Assembly: GCF_002763455.1 (NCBI RefSeq)
Contig: NZ_NIXK01000015.1
Span: 1-54,902, forward strand
Direction: 5' to 3'
Source of the DNA: Lentibacillus sediminis
Lineage (GTDB): Bacteria; Bacillota; Bacilli; Bacillales; Amphibacillaceae
DNA: 54,902 bases
Shown here: in pieces, positions 42,948 through 51,034 of the stretch
Numbering within the stretch: the stretch's first letter is position 1
How the letters are laid out: each line of letters begins with the position of its first letter
Translations under genes and position numbers: made by a program
Notes under the pieces: generated by a model
Databases searched by the model: none
What the model was told of the DNA's origin: nothing
The model's input: the letters and a program-made list of their open reading frames with translations, nothing else

Positions 42948-43271
42948 TTATGTCTGCTGTTTGAGTCCTTGATTATCAAGTTCCTTATAGATCGGTTTCA
43001 GCCGGGGAATCCCTTCTGCGACCATTTCATCGTTAATGAAAACGATTGGGTAAAACATGTCCTCTTCCAGCACCCGTTCAGCGAATTGCTGATGTTTTTC
43101 CACTTGCGGCGGGTAATTAATATCGACGTATTCATATTCAACCGGTTCGGAATGATACTTTCTGTCAATTGCTGCTTGCAGCCATTCATACGTGTCTTTG
43201 GATCCAGGCGCACCGACACAACTTGCACAAATCTGCTCGGCACCATAGACGGTAATCATTATTTTTTTCAT
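42948..43271 (-). CDS. yuzD: Thioredoxin-like disulfide protein, YuzD (DUF1462)
   Basis: 107 residues from the ATG at 43271, preceded by GAGGGGGGAAACAAC. N-terminal beta strand, then a thioredoxin-like YGAEQICASCVGAPGSKDTYEW with a C-x2-C pair (residues 13-16) that could form a redox centre. A KHQQFAERVLEEDMFYPIVFIND segment with a cis-Pro-like FYPIVF follows. It is a small family found in Bacillales; the exact function is unknown. Divergent from the NfuA-like gene, in keeping with a link to Fe-S or thiol biochemistry. Confidence 0.87.
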   Translation of the reverse strand: MKKIMITVYGAEQICASCVGAPGSKDTYEWLQAAIDRKYHSEPVEYEYVDINYPPQVEKHQQFAERVLEEDMFYPIVFINDEMVAEGIPRLKPIYKELDNQGLKQQT

Positions 43272-43421
43272 GTTGTTTCCCCCCTCGCCAACTACTTTTA
43301 TTTTACAAAACATTGATAAAAAGATAAAATATAATTAATCAGTAAAGCAAATGTTATTTTACCGATAGATTTTTTTGCAATGGCGGTTTATAATAGGAGT
43401 ATAGAAAGGAGAAGATGGATA

Positions 43422-43646
43422 ATGCAAGAACAAGTACAGGAAGTGCTGAGCAAACTGCGTCCATTTTTACTGCGTGATGGCGGAGATGTCGAGTTGGTTG
43501 ATGTGGATGATGACGGCATTGTACTTCTTCGTCTGATGGGAGCATGCGGCAATTGCCCAAGTTCTACCATCACCCTGAAAGCGGGAATCGAACGCGCTCT
43601 GATGGCAGAAGTTCCCGGCGTGACAGAAATCGAACAGGTATTTTAA
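43422..43646 (+). CDS. yutI: NifU C-terminal (Nfu-type) Fe-S carrier, YutI
   Basis: 74 residues from the ATG at 43422 (AAAGGAGAAG upstream). The Nfu domain is complete: [18 protein letters not shown] (residues 10-27) and the cluster-binding GACGNCPSS with the C-x2-C pair near residues 42-45. It accepts and delivers [4Fe-4S] clusters. It lies within 2 kb of the A-type carrier and yumC, completing a group of Fe-S assembly proteins. A structured composite repeat follows downstream. Confidence 0.93.
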   Translation: MQEQVQEVLSKLRPFLLRDGGDVELVDVDDDGIVLLRLMGACGNCPSSTITLKAGIERALMAEVPGVTEIEQVF

Positions 43647-43743
43647 ACTTTCCTCATATAGAAGCAAGCAGACAGCTGGAATGCAGCATGTCTGCTTTTT
43701 TTGATTGTTATTTAAGGTCTTTCGTGTGGGTTGCAGTTGATGG

Positions 43744-44160
43744 GAACTGTGACATAACCTGCCGTTACGGAAGTACATATGATTCTTTATAGAATTGATT
43801 GGAATTCGACATGTGTGCTTGTTGATTTCCGCTGCGGGCATCCGCTTTCCGCGGGCACGGCTTCAGCCTCCTCGGAAGAAAACCGCTTCCTGCTCAGGTC
43901 TAGACTCGTGCTTTTCCCGCAGGAGTCGGATGCCCTCCGCTCCAATCAACCATCGAAAATGGATATTGTACTTTTAATTTAGCAAACAGTAAAGCAACAA
44001 AGTACATCACCCAGCGGAGGAAATACCCGAAGACTCCTGCGGGATCATAAGCATAGGTGAGACCCCGCAGTGCGACAGCACGAGGAGGCTCACCAGCGCC
44101 CGCGGAAAGCGAAGGGTATTTCCGCAGCGGCAGGCTATACCGCATATTATAGGTTTTGTT
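43744..44160. repeat. Composite structured repeat, locus 6 (inverted overall: B minus, then A plus)
   Basis: B is at 43821-43950 (minus), closed by GTTGATT/AATCAAC and GGGCATCCG/CGGATGCCC. A is at about 44013-44130 (plus), closed by GGAAATACCC/GGGTATTTCC. All four fixed boxes are intact in both units. The order is the mirror image of locus 1, so the whole composite is inverted as one block. It fills the 510-nt gap between yutI and the dehydrogenase; no gene is seen. Confidence 0.87.
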
Positions 44161-45122
44161 TACAAAGCAGTTTTAGGTGCTTTTCCTTCCATAACCGCAG
44201 AAATATTATCCAGACACAAATCAATCATCGCACTTCTGGTTTCCGTACTGGCAGAACCAATATGCGGCAGGCAGACCGTATTATCGAGCTGCATCAGCGG
44301 ATGATCGGAGCGAATCGGTTCTTCCGTAAATACATCCAGCCCGGCAGCTTTGATTTCTCCATTTTCCAGTGCGGTGACAAGCGCCTCCTCATCAACAACC
44401 GCCCCGCGGGAGATGTTGATAAAGATAGCCGATTTTTTCATGCGCCGGAATACTGACTCGTCAAACAACTGCTTCGTTTCCTTGGTCAACGGAACAACAG
44501 AGACGACGTAATCCGATTCTTCCAGCAATGTCTCCAGCTCAGCATAAGTCGCCGGAATCTCTGCTTCTGCCTGGTATTTCCTTGAACGGTTATGGTAAAG
44601 CACCGGCATCGCAAACCCTCGCGCCCGTCTGGCCACCGCTTCCCCGATCCGTCCCATGCCGACAATCCCGATCGTCTTATGATGAATGTCCGAGCCAGCT
44701 AGCAAATACGGCGACCAGTTTTGCCACTGATCCGCTTCGATATACTCACTCGCTTCCACCACTCTTCTGGCAGTAGCCATCAGCAGCGCAAATGCCAGAT
44801 CGGCGGTTGTCTCGGTCAGTACATCCGGAGTGTTGGTTACCGTGACCCCTTTTTGTTTGGCTGTCTCGACATCGATATTATCATAGCCGACAGCCAGGTT
44901 TGCGACAACCTGCAAACGGGATGCCGCATCAAGCAGTTCGTGGTCGATTTTTTCACTCAGCATGCATAACAGACCGTCTGCTTCTTTTACTTCCTTCAGC
45001 AGCACTTCCCGCGAAACGGGCGTATCTGTCTCTTCCCACATGCGAATTTCCATATGTTCCCGATAAGGTTCCAACCGCTCTTCCGGGAGTTTTCGTGTCA
45101 CATAAATCACTGGCTTATTCAT
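44160..45122 (-). CDS. D-2-hydroxyacid dehydrogenase (glyoxylate/hydroxypyruvate reductase-like)
   Basis: 320 residues from the ATG at 45122 (MNKPVIYVTRKLPE), after GGAGGGAAAGAC; upstream in-frame sequence belongs to the next gene. The catalytic domain and the NAD-binding domain with GIVGMGRIGEAVARRA (near residues 146-161) are clear. The triad is the Arg of INISRGAVVDEEAL, the acidic residue in AAGLDVFTEEP, and the His in LPHIGSASTETR near residue 280. It reduces glyoxylate or hydroxypyruvate; exact substrate uncertain. Leftward, 22 nt after yutH. Confidence 0.9.
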   Translation of the reverse strand: MNKPVIYVTRKLPEERLEPYREHMEIRMWEETDTPVSREVLLKEVKEADGLLCMLSEKIDHELLDAASRLQVVANLAVGYDNIDVETAKQKGVTVTNTPDVLTETTADLAFALLMATARRVVEASEYIEADQWQNWSPYLLAGSDIHHKTIGIVGMGRIGEAVARRARGFAMPVLYHNRSRKYQAEAEIPATYAELETLLEESDYVVSVVPLTKETKQLFDESVFRRMKKSAIFINISRGAVVDEEALVTALENGEIKAAGLDVFTEEPIRSDHPLMQLDNTVCLPHIGSASTETRSAMIDLCLDNISAVMEGKAPKTAL

Positions 45123-45144
45123 GTCTTTCCCTCCTGCTCTTTTC

Positions 45145-46119
45145 TTAGAGCCAGTGTAACACAGGGAGGTCACGCGCTTCCTCTCCCAGCCCGGAATGCT
45201 GGTAAAAATGGCGCAACCGTTTTTCATAAGCATCCTGTTTTTCCAAAAGTACCTGCAACTCTCTTTCAAGCGGTGCGGTATCATCGGTAGAAAATCCCCG
45301 CTCCAGCAGGTCAAATAAATGAATCGGAAAAAGCAATCTGGCATAAATTAACCGCCAACTGAACACGGACAATGGCCGAACCGTCTGATACTGCTCCGCA
45401 AAAGCTGCGAGCGTTCCCTCGCCTTCATCCTCCAGCAACATCCAGCGCATCGCTTCTGCAACATCACGCGCCGGGTGGTCATACACCAAGTCGGCCGGCC
45501 AAAGCACCGGACTCCCCAGCTGATTCGCATACCTTCTAAACGCAATGGTCCCTTGATCCCCCTCATGGAATCGCCGCTCGTTTTCCGTTTCCTGCACATA
45601 CTGAATCGCATTTTCACTAATGCCAATAATATATGGCATACTGTCCATCAGCAGTCGGTAATAGGACGACGGATGATCGGCCGCACTTTTTTCAATCGTC
45701 TCCTCAAACAAAGTCAGTTTATCAATCCACAAGCTGTGCCAAGCCCCGTAGCTGGACACGGCTCGCGGCTCATAGCTGTAGGCCGCTCCGGTTTGATGAA
45801 AATTTGCCAGAAGCGCACCAGGGGAGAGCTGTGATTCCCCCTTTAGTGCCCGCACTTGGAGCACCGTGAAAGTTTTGTCCTGATACTCGGTGTACCACTG
45901 GCCTTGACGATTGGGGATCGGAACCGCCATGTGATCGTATTGCTGTTCCATCAAATAATAGGAAAGCACCGCCTGCTCCATATGAATCATTTCCCTGTTA
46001 TCGGCGTACATGATAAAATAGACAGTATTATCTTGGATATAACCTTCTCTGCCATCCAATGTCAGTTTATCTTCTGTACGGATGGCATAATTTGCAGTAA
46101 GAAAATCTCTCATCGGCAA
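45145..46119 (-). CDS. yutH: YutH-like spore-coat-associated protein
   Basis: 324 residues starting at TTG 46119 (GGAGGGTTTCCA upstream); an ATG six bases later is possible. The protein resembles the CotS/HcxA-type kinase fold used by spore coat proteins: aromatic-rich N-lobe (YFIMYADNREMIHMEQ), middle YRLLMDSMPYIIGISENAIQ near residue 160, and the late LVYDHPARDVAEAMRW with the place of a catalytic-like Asp/His. YutH in B. subtilis is a sporulation protein. Synteny with yutG and yutF on its right supports it. Confidence 0.85.
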   Translation of the reverse strand: MPMRDFLTANYAIRTEDKLTLDGREGYIQDNTVYFIMYADNREMIHMEQAVLSYYLMEQQYDHMAVPIPNRQGQWYTEYQDKTFTVLQVRALKGESQLSPGALLANFHQTGAAYSYEPRAVSSYGAWHSLWIDKLTLFEETIEKSAADHPSSYYRLLMDSMPYIIGISENAIQYVQETENERRFHEGDQGTIAFRRYANQLGSPVLWPADLVYDHPARDVAEAMRWMLLEDEGEGTLAAFAEQYQTVRPLSVFSWRLIYARLLFPIHLFDLLERGFSTDDTAPLERELQVLLEKQDAYEKRLRHFYQHSGLGEEARDLPVLHWL

Positions 46120-46211
46120 TGGAAACCCTCCTCATCCATTTGCTTATATAATAGCCTATGAACCATGGGAGCGATTTTTAACCAGATAAGGAAAACTAAA
46201 GGAGTGTTTGT

Positions 46212-46724
46212 ATGGAAGAGAACACGAAAAAGAGTGAACTGGAAGTCAAAGCAAGGAAGTGGCTGACAGAGCGCGGAGTGGAACTCGAGGATATTGCCGA
46301 GCTCGTCTATTACTTGCAGTCCAAATATCATGAAAATCTCAGCATGGAGGATTGCCTCTATAATGTTGACAGGGTGCTGACAAAACGCGAGGTGCAAAAT
46401 GCGGTCCTGACCGGCATCCAGCTGGACGTCATGGCAGAAAAGCAAATGCTTGACCAGCCGCTGCAGAAAACGATTGACACCGATGAAGGACTGTACGGCA
46501 TTGACGAGGTGATCGCCCTGTCGATTATTAATGTTTACGGCTCCATCGGCTTTACTAATTACGGCTATATTGATAAACAGAAACCGGGCATTCTGAAACG
46601 ATTAAATGATAAATCGACCGGGGAAGTCCACACGTTTCTTGATGACATTGTGGGAGCCATTGCTGCGGCTGCTTCAAGCAGGCTGGCCCACAGCAATGCC
46701 GATGATGTGTCGATTGATGATTAA
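46212..46724 (+). CDS. yutG: PgpA-related protein, YutG
   Basis: 170 residues after GGAGTGTTTGT. The C-terminal portion follows the phosphatidylglycerophosphatase A family with DEVIALSIINVYGSIGFTNYGYIDKQKPGILKRLN near residues 97-131 (broken into parts: DEVIALSIINVY, TNYGYIDKQKPG) and TFLDDIVGAIAAA near residue 141. Hydrophobicity is modest, so it is not an obvious multi-span membrane protein. In the yut cluster the role remains unknown; it belongs to the same group as B. subtilis YutG. Convergent with yutF. Confidence 0.88.
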   Translation: MEENTKKSELEVKARKWLTERGVELEDIAELVYYLQSKYHENLSMEDCLYNVDRVLTKREVQNAVLTGIQLDVMAEKQMLDQPLQKTIDTDEGLYGIDEVIALSIINVYGSIGFTNYGYIDKQKPGILKRLNDKSTGEVHTFLDDIVGAIAAAASSRLAHSNADDVSIDD

Positions 46725-46726
46725 AA

Positions 46727-46772
46727 AAATGCAGGAGCCGGGTGAGCTCACCCGCGCGATTCCTGCATTTTT
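46727..46772. terminator. Bidirectional terminator between yutG and yutF
   Basis: AAAATGCAGGA and TCCTGCATTTT enclose an inner GGGTGAGCTCACCC palindrome, with A/T runs at both sides, overlapping the yutF stop codon. Confidence 0.92.
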
Positions 46773-47536
46773 TCTATCCATTCACTTAAGTGCTGTACAT
46801 AATAAGTGGGCTGTTTTTCCACCTGCTCGAGTGCCTCATAGGGAGTGACCCCGGTGAAGACCATCAAGGTGTCCATCCCGGCGTGAATCCCTGCTAGAAT
46901 ATCGGTATCATAATTATCTCCGACCATTAAAACTTCTTCCTTGTTTAAACCGAGCTTCTTCAGAGCTTCTTCCATAATCACGGCTTCCGGCTTTCCGATA
47001 AACAGCGGCTCCACACCGGTGTTGACAGAAACTACCGAAGTAAGCGAGCCGTTCCCCGGCAGCAGGCCGCGTTCCGTCGGGATTGCCACGTCGCCATTCG
47101 TTGAAATAAACCGTGCACCGTTTCGGACTGCCAGGCAGGCCCGGGCAAATTTTTCATAAGTCACCTGCCGGTCAATGCCAACAACAACAAAATCGCTTAT
47201 TTCCTCCTCGGTGATAGTAAGACCTTCTCTTTCCAGTGCCGTCAGCAGTCCTTCTTCGCCTATTACATAACAGCTGGCGTCCGCTTTCTGACTTCGGATA
47301 TATCCCGCTGTTGCCTGGCTGGTAGTCAGCACTTGCTCACGAGTCGCATGGATTCCCATCTGAGTCAGTTTGTCCGCCACTTTTTCCGGTGTGGTGGATG
47401 AGTTGTTGGTCACAAAAAGATACGGGATTTGTTCAGCACGCAGCCATTCCACAAATGACGCGGCACCGTCGACTGGATCGGTACCGCGATACATCGTGCC
47501 ATCCAGATCGATTAAATAGCCTTTATATGATTTCAA
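46748..47536 (-). CDS. yutF: HAD-family phosphatase, NagD/YutF type
   Basis: 262 residues with a TTG start at 47536 (GGAAGACATCTA upstream). HAD motif I is IDLDGTMYRG near residues 8-17, motif II lies in FVTNNSST near residue 41, the Lys in IGKPEAVIMEEAL near residue 178 and motif IV in VLMVGDNYDTDILAG near residues 203-217. It has the cap type of NagD/p-nitrophenyl phosphatases. It hydrolyses small phosphates; the physiological substrate is unknown. Confidence 0.92.
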   Translation of the reverse strand: MKSYKGYLIDLDGTMYRGTDPVDGAASFVEWLRAEQIPYLFVTNNSSTTPEKVADKLTQMGIHATREQVLTTSQATAGYIRSQKADASCYVIGEEGLLTALEREGLTITEEEISDFVVVGIDRQVTYEKFARACLAVRNGARFISTNGDVAIPTERGLLPGNGSLTSVVSVNTGVEPLFIGKPEAVIMEEALKKLGLNKEEVLMVGDNYDTDILAGIHAGMDTLMVFTGVTPYEALEQVEKQPTYYVQHLSEWIEKMQESRG

Positions 47537-47575
47537 TAGATGTCTTCCTTTCTTCTTACGATGAAGCCTGGTTCA

Positions 47576-48013
47576 TTATTCATTGGAAAACGCATGGGCC
47601 ACACCAAGCTCATTATCCAAATATTTCCTGATATGGCTGCTGAACTGTGTAAAAGCCGTCTGATTTTTCCGGATAACCTCCAGCAGTTCCTCATGATCCA
47701 CCGCTGTATAGCTGGTCACCAACATTTTCCTTAAAGCGATTAACGCTTTGTAGCCTGTTTCTTCCTCCTGCGGCAGCACTTTTTCATCGATTAAAATATC
47801 AATAATATCTGCATAGCTTCCTGGGTCGCGCATAATAAAACCGTCGATCATCATGTTGCCGACATCCAGCATCCCTTCAATCAGGCCGTGCACCATCCGC
47901 TCCAATGCCCATTTTTCCGTAGCGGAAGTGAAGTTCTGGCTGCTGAGTTCTTCCATTATTCGTTCTATGTATTGAAGCGTTTCTTCTATTTTTTTCCTGT
48001 CTACAAAATACAT
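47576..48013 (-). CDS. yutE: HepT-like (DUF86) protein, YutE
   Basis: 145 residues after GGAGGGTAAAAAG. All-helical DUF86 protein. DUF86/HepT toxins carry R-x4-H-x-Y near the C-terminus; the corresponding segment here reads RKMLVTSYTAVD (about residues 94-105), where the histidine position is Thr. A MntA-type nucleotidyltransferase antitoxin is not adjacent. It is therefore unlikely to be an active toxin of this class. It sits between yutF and a set of 52-bp repeats, as in the yut cluster order of B. subtilis. Confidence 0.87.
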   Translation of the reverse strand: MYFVDRKKIEETLQYIERIMEELSSQNFTSATEKWALERMVHGLIEGMLDVGNMMIDGFIMRDPGSYADIIDILIDEKVLPQEEETGYKALIALRKMLVTSYTAVDHEELLEVIRKNQTAFTQFSSHIRKYLDNELGVAHAFSNE

Positions 48014-48074
48014 CTTTTTACCCTCCGATCCATCTCCCCTATCTTATCACACGCCGGAAGATTTGAGGCAGCAA

Positions 48075-48320
48075 ATGCGTTTAGAGAGTGTCCGACATTT
48101 CATCCTGCCCCTTTTGTCATTGAGGATGCTTCTCTACAACATTTCAGGCATTCGTTTACCCTCTTTTGTCGTTGAGAAGCCCTCTCTACAACATTTCGGG
48201 CTCTCAGACTGTCTGTTTTGCACGTGAGAACAACTCTCTCATGCATTTCCAGGGCGCATACTGCCTCTTTTGCACGTGAGAAAGCTCTCTCATGCATTTC
48301 CAGCGCTTATACGGCCAGCT
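48075..48320. repeat. 52-bp tandem repeats, four full copies plus a partial, each with a hairpin
   Basis: Cores start at 48111, 48163, 48215 and 48267, exactly 52 bp apart, each opening with (C/G)TTTTG and containing TTGAG or GTGAG followed by CTCT. Within the unit, positions 12-15 pair with 21-24 (GAGA/TCTC) and positions 6-8 with 28-30. Copies 1 and 2 (GTC...AAC) and copies 3 and 4 (GCA...TGC) differ in the outer stem on both sides. A decayed copy precedes at about 48080. The same 52-bp family is at the right end of the window. Together they fill the 380-nt gap between yutE and the next gene. Confidence 0.9.
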
Positions 48321-48394
48321 CGAAAACCGCACTTAGCAAAAATTACTGCTCATATCCTTTTTAGAACGGCAAAAAATAGGAAGGAAAGGGAGCG

Positions 48395-48664
48395 ATGAAA
48401 ATGCCAAAAAAGAACAAATCATTTTCCAATTTTTCCAATGTGAGGAGCTTGAATGAAGAGCTGGTTCCAGAAGAATTTCCGGAGGGGCCACTTGGTTCTA
48501 CTATTGACAAAGAAAAGCCAACAGAAGGAAAATCCGGGCCATGGCTGGAAGGTCAGCACCGCGGGAGTGCCTTTGTCTATCCGGATAAAGAGCAGCATGA
48601 TGACCTGCCAAGAAAGACACCGGGCGCCCACCCGCTTCATGACGGTTCAGAAAAAAAGGAGTAG
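48395..48664 (+). CDS. Small hydrophilic protein of unknown function
   Basis: 89 residues starting at ATG 48395 after AAGGAAAGGGAGCG. Basic N-terminus (MKMPKKNKSFSNFS), then acidic and proline-rich (EELVPEEFPEGPLGS), and a C-terminus of RKTPGAHPLHDGSEKKE. It has no membrane segment, no cysteine and little predicted globular structure, so probably a flexible or small spore-related protein. I cannot assign a family with certainty. It is convergent with yutD, sharing the hairpin at its 3' end. Confidence 0.72.
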   Translation: MKMPKKNKSFSNFSNVRSLNEELVPEEFPEGPLGSTIDKEKPTEGKSGPWLEGQHRGSAFVYPDKEQHDDLPRKTPGAHPLHDGSEKKE

Positions 48665-48686
48665 TTCCTCATCACGGAACTGCTCC
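48651..48686 (-). terminator. Terminator of yutD
   Basis: Minus-strand GGAGCAGTTCC and GGAACTACTCC followed by seven T. It overlaps the stop of the convergent small gene. Confidence 0.88.
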
Positions 48687-48709
48687 CTCCCTTTCCTATA
48701 TACATCACG

Positions 48710-48982
48710 CTAGGCCATTTTCTTTATAACAAAATAGGCACAGCCAAAATTGCAGTGTTCAAAAAGATAATCATCTAAGGTACCGATCCGTGCGTCCATC
48801 GCCGCCTTGAACTGGTGGTCATGATAAAATCCTTTAAGACGAAGCTGATCGTAACCCCAATCTCCGACGATGTAGTCGTACTTGGAGAGAATATCGGAAT
48901 AACGCTCCTGCAGCGCTTTTTCGGAAAACCCATTTTTCACATCTTCCACCACTTCGTATCTTTTGCCGTGCAATTCAATCAA
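48710..48982 (-). CDS. yutD: YutD-like protein (DUF1027)
   Basis: 90 residues with a TTG start at 48982, after GGGGGAGGGAATATCG; longer readings are rejected for lack of a ribosome binding site. IELHGKRYEVVEDVKNGFSE opens the protein, and YDYIVGDWGYDQLRLKGFYHD (residues about 33-53) is the family core, closing with EHCNFGCAYFVIKK. The core motif is near invariant in Bacillales. Cytoplasmic, function unknown. Confidence 0.92.
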   Translation of the reverse strand: MIELHGKRYEVVEDVKNGFSEKALQERYSDILSKYDYIVGDWGYDQLRLKGFYHDHQFKAAMDARIGTLDDYLFEHCNFGCAYFVIKKMA

Positions 48983-49169
48983 CGATATTCCCTCCCCCGA
49001 GCATTGACTATAGTTTACCACAGAAAAAATAAATCCACAAAAAACTAAAAACAGATATGCAGAAATAATTACCTGCATGAAATTTCTCCCTCTCGCCAAA
49101 CTAAAGAAAACATATTTATCAGCAGATGCATTCATTAATCAAGTTAAATTTACCAACAGGAGGAAAATC

Positions 49170-49715
49170 ATGAAGACGAAACTTTTTACAGCAATCGGGC
49201 TGAGCGGTCTCTTGCTTATCAGTGGGTGTGGTGGTGACAATAATGCCGGGGAGCAGGGAATCGGCATTAATGAAAAATTGAATCCGAACAATGAGATGGA
49301 ACAGCCGGCGAATGAAGAATTGAATGAACAGCTCGGTTATGTCCGTTTTTCCCGGGATGAAGTGAATAATACTCAGGAAGATCATGCTATGACCATGGAC
49401 CGCACGGAGGTCGCGCAAATGATCACCAGAACCATTTTGCGTAATGAAGGATTTGAGGAAGTGGCCACCCTTGTTACCGACCAGGAAGTACTAATCGCGT
49501 ATGAACGAAATGGCGAGCTTGATACGGAAAATGCTGCCGATATCGCCAGTAAAACCGCTATGTCTGTCGTACCAAGGTATTACAACATTCATGTCTCTGA
49601 TAACGCGTCACTGATGGAAGACATCCAAAGCCTGCATAATTCTCGTACTGACAACCGGAATTATGATAACACGATTGATCAGATCATTAAGCAGATGAAT
49701 CAGCCAGCGGAATAA
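49170..49715 (+). CDS. yutC: YhcN/YlaJ-family sporulation lipoprotein (YutC-like)
   Basis: 181 residues from the ATG at 49170 after ACAGGAGGAAAATC. Lipobox LLLISGC with Cys20 lipidated and a short Gly/Asn-rich linker. The mature part has the YhcN/YlaJ arrangement: DRTEVAQMITRTILRNEGFE near residue 80, then EVLIAYERNGELDTENAADIASKTA near residues 110-134 (read as two halves) and VPRYYNIHVSDN. Such lipoproteins occur in the spore inner membrane or cortex. It precedes lytH by 35 nt, so the two are likely cotranscribed. Confidence 0.9.
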   Translation: MKTKLFTAIGLSGLLLISGCGGDNNAGEQGIGINEKLNPNNEMEQPANEELNEQLGYVRFSRDEVNNTQEDHAMTMDRTEVAQMITRTILRNEGFEEVATLVTDQEVLIAYERNGELDTENAADIASKTAMSVVPRYYNIHVSDNASLMEDIQSLHNSRTDNRNYDNTIDQIIKQMNQPAE

Positions 49716-49750
49716 CCACGAATCAGCCGTTTTTGAGGAGGTGAAACACT

Positions 49751-50722
49751 TTGCTTTTTAGATATATTTCCATCATAGCCGTCCTGGCGCTTGTGATGCT
49801 TCTTTCTGATTTGGGTTATGTGCATGCCGAAGAGGAGGAAGACATTTATGATCAGCGGATGGCTTTGTTTAAAAAGACCGAGGCGCTGACGCAGATTCCA
49901 TGGTATTACTTTGCGGCAATTGATAATTATGAGCGGAACATCCAGCCCAGTGATGAAGAAGAGCAGGTGATCTCAATTGATATCGATTCCGATAGCTGGT
50001 TTGGGATTGGCAATTCCTCCGATGTGTTGGATGCACGGATTATAGCTATGTTTGACGGGAAAGGAAAAGACGGCAATGGCGACGGTCTGGCAGATCCCGA
50101 TGACCCGGAAGATGTCTTGTATACGATGGGGAATATGATCCTGGAATATGGGAGCCCCAACCGGGATGATATCAAGATTGCCTTATGGAATCATTATAAA
50201 AGCGATCTTACCGTGAAAACGATCATGAATACATCCAGGGTGTTTGCGAAGTTCCAGAAGATCAACCTGACGGACAGGGATTTCCCTGTTGCGACAGAGT
50301 ATAATTACACGTACAACAATAATTGGGGGGACAGGCGTGGTTTCGGCGGCCTGCGGATTCATGAGGGGTCCGATATTTTTGCCGACTATGGAACCCCGGT
50401 TAAATCTACCACGTATGGCGTGATTGAAATGATGGGCTGGAATTTATACGGTGGATGGAGAATCGGTATCCGCGACATTTACAATATTTATCACTACTAC
50501 GCTCATCTAAATGGCTACAGTGATGATATTGAACTCGGACAGGTCGTTCAGCCTGGCGATGTGCTCGGCAGTGTCGGCTCCACCGGCTACGGCCCGCCCG
50601 GCACCTCGGGAAAATTTCCGCCCCATCTGCATTACGGAATGTATAAATACAATGGAACCAGCGAGTTTTCCTTTGATCCATATCCATATTTACAGAAATG
50701 GGAACGGATGATTAAAAATTAA
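49751..50722 (+). CDS. lytH: M23 peptidase, LytH (L-Ala-D-Glu peptidase of the spore cortex)
   Basis: 323 residues with a TTG start at 49751 following GAGGAGGTG. An N-terminal hydrophobic stretch (residues 3-22) is a signal peptide or anchor. A middle helical region with SDSWFGIGNSSDVLDARI precedes the M23 domain: IHEGSDIFADYGT near residues 197-209 provides a His and Asp zinc ligand, YHYYAHLNGY gives the catalytic His, and PPHLHYGMYK near residue 298 the last His. LytH trims cross-links in forespore cortex. It ends 13 nt before a structured block. Confidence 0.93.
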   Translation: MLFRYISIIAVLALVMLLSDLGYVHAEEEEDIYDQRMALFKKTEALTQIPWYYFAAIDNYERNIQPSDEEEQVISIDIDSDSWFGIGNSSDVLDARIIAMFDGKGKDGNGDGLADPDDPEDVLYTMGNMILEYGSPNRDDIKIALWNHYKSDLTVKTIMNTSRVFAKFQKINLTDRDFPVATEYNYTYNNNWGDRRGFGGLRIHEGSDIFADYGTPVKSTTYGVIEMMGWNLYGGWRIGIRDIYNIYHYYAHLNGYSDDIELGQVVQPGDVLGSVGSTGYGPPGTSGKFPPHLHYGMYKYNGTSEFSFDPYPYLQKWERMIKN

Positions 50723-50726
50723 TTCA

Positions 50727-50995
50727 AAAGCGGAAGCGCCCTTACAGGCTAAGAACGCCACGTCCTGTGGCAACGCCTGTACTAGCACGTCCTGTGCGTC
50801 GTAGCGACGTATGGGCTGCGCCTGGCCATGCCAGGTGGATCAGCGTTGCCGCGCAAAGCGGCGAATTTAGCTGATCATTCCTACGTAGGAGATAAAGGAG
50901 ACACGACGAACGTAGTGAGTCGATGTTGACTTATCGTACGGAGGTGAAGGAAGTCCACACAGCTTTAGCGCTGGAGCTGGCCTGTGTGCCCTTGT
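50727..50995. repeat. Hairpin-rich block, probable dispersed structured element
   Basis: This 312-nt gap between convergent genes holds no ORF but several short hairpins in a row: GCCAC-GTCCT-GTGGC (50757-50771), CAC-GTCCT-GTG (50786-50796) with the same loop, GTCG-TAG-CGAC (50798-50808), CCTGGC-CAT-GCCAGG (50821-50835), and GATCAGC/GCTGATC (50838-50876) enclosing GCCGC-GCAAA-GCGGC. CACACAG/CTGTGTG (50956-50988) closes the block. It occurs once in this window. Confidence 0.55.
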
Positions 50996-51002
50996 TGAAA
51001 AG

Positions 51003-51031
51003 AGCCTTTACCACCGACGGTAAAGGCTCTC
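51003..51031 (-). terminator. Terminator of the NSS transporter operon
   Basis: GAGCCTTTACC and GGTAAAGGCTC form the stem; on the minus strand CTTTTC follows, just after the small-subunit stop codon. Confidence 0.9.
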
Positions 51032-51034
51032 CTG

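Noticed and set aside
48075-48320. CRISPR array
   Set aside because: Units are 52 bp end to end without unique spacers and no cas genes are present; the same applies to the 20- and 21-bp arrays.
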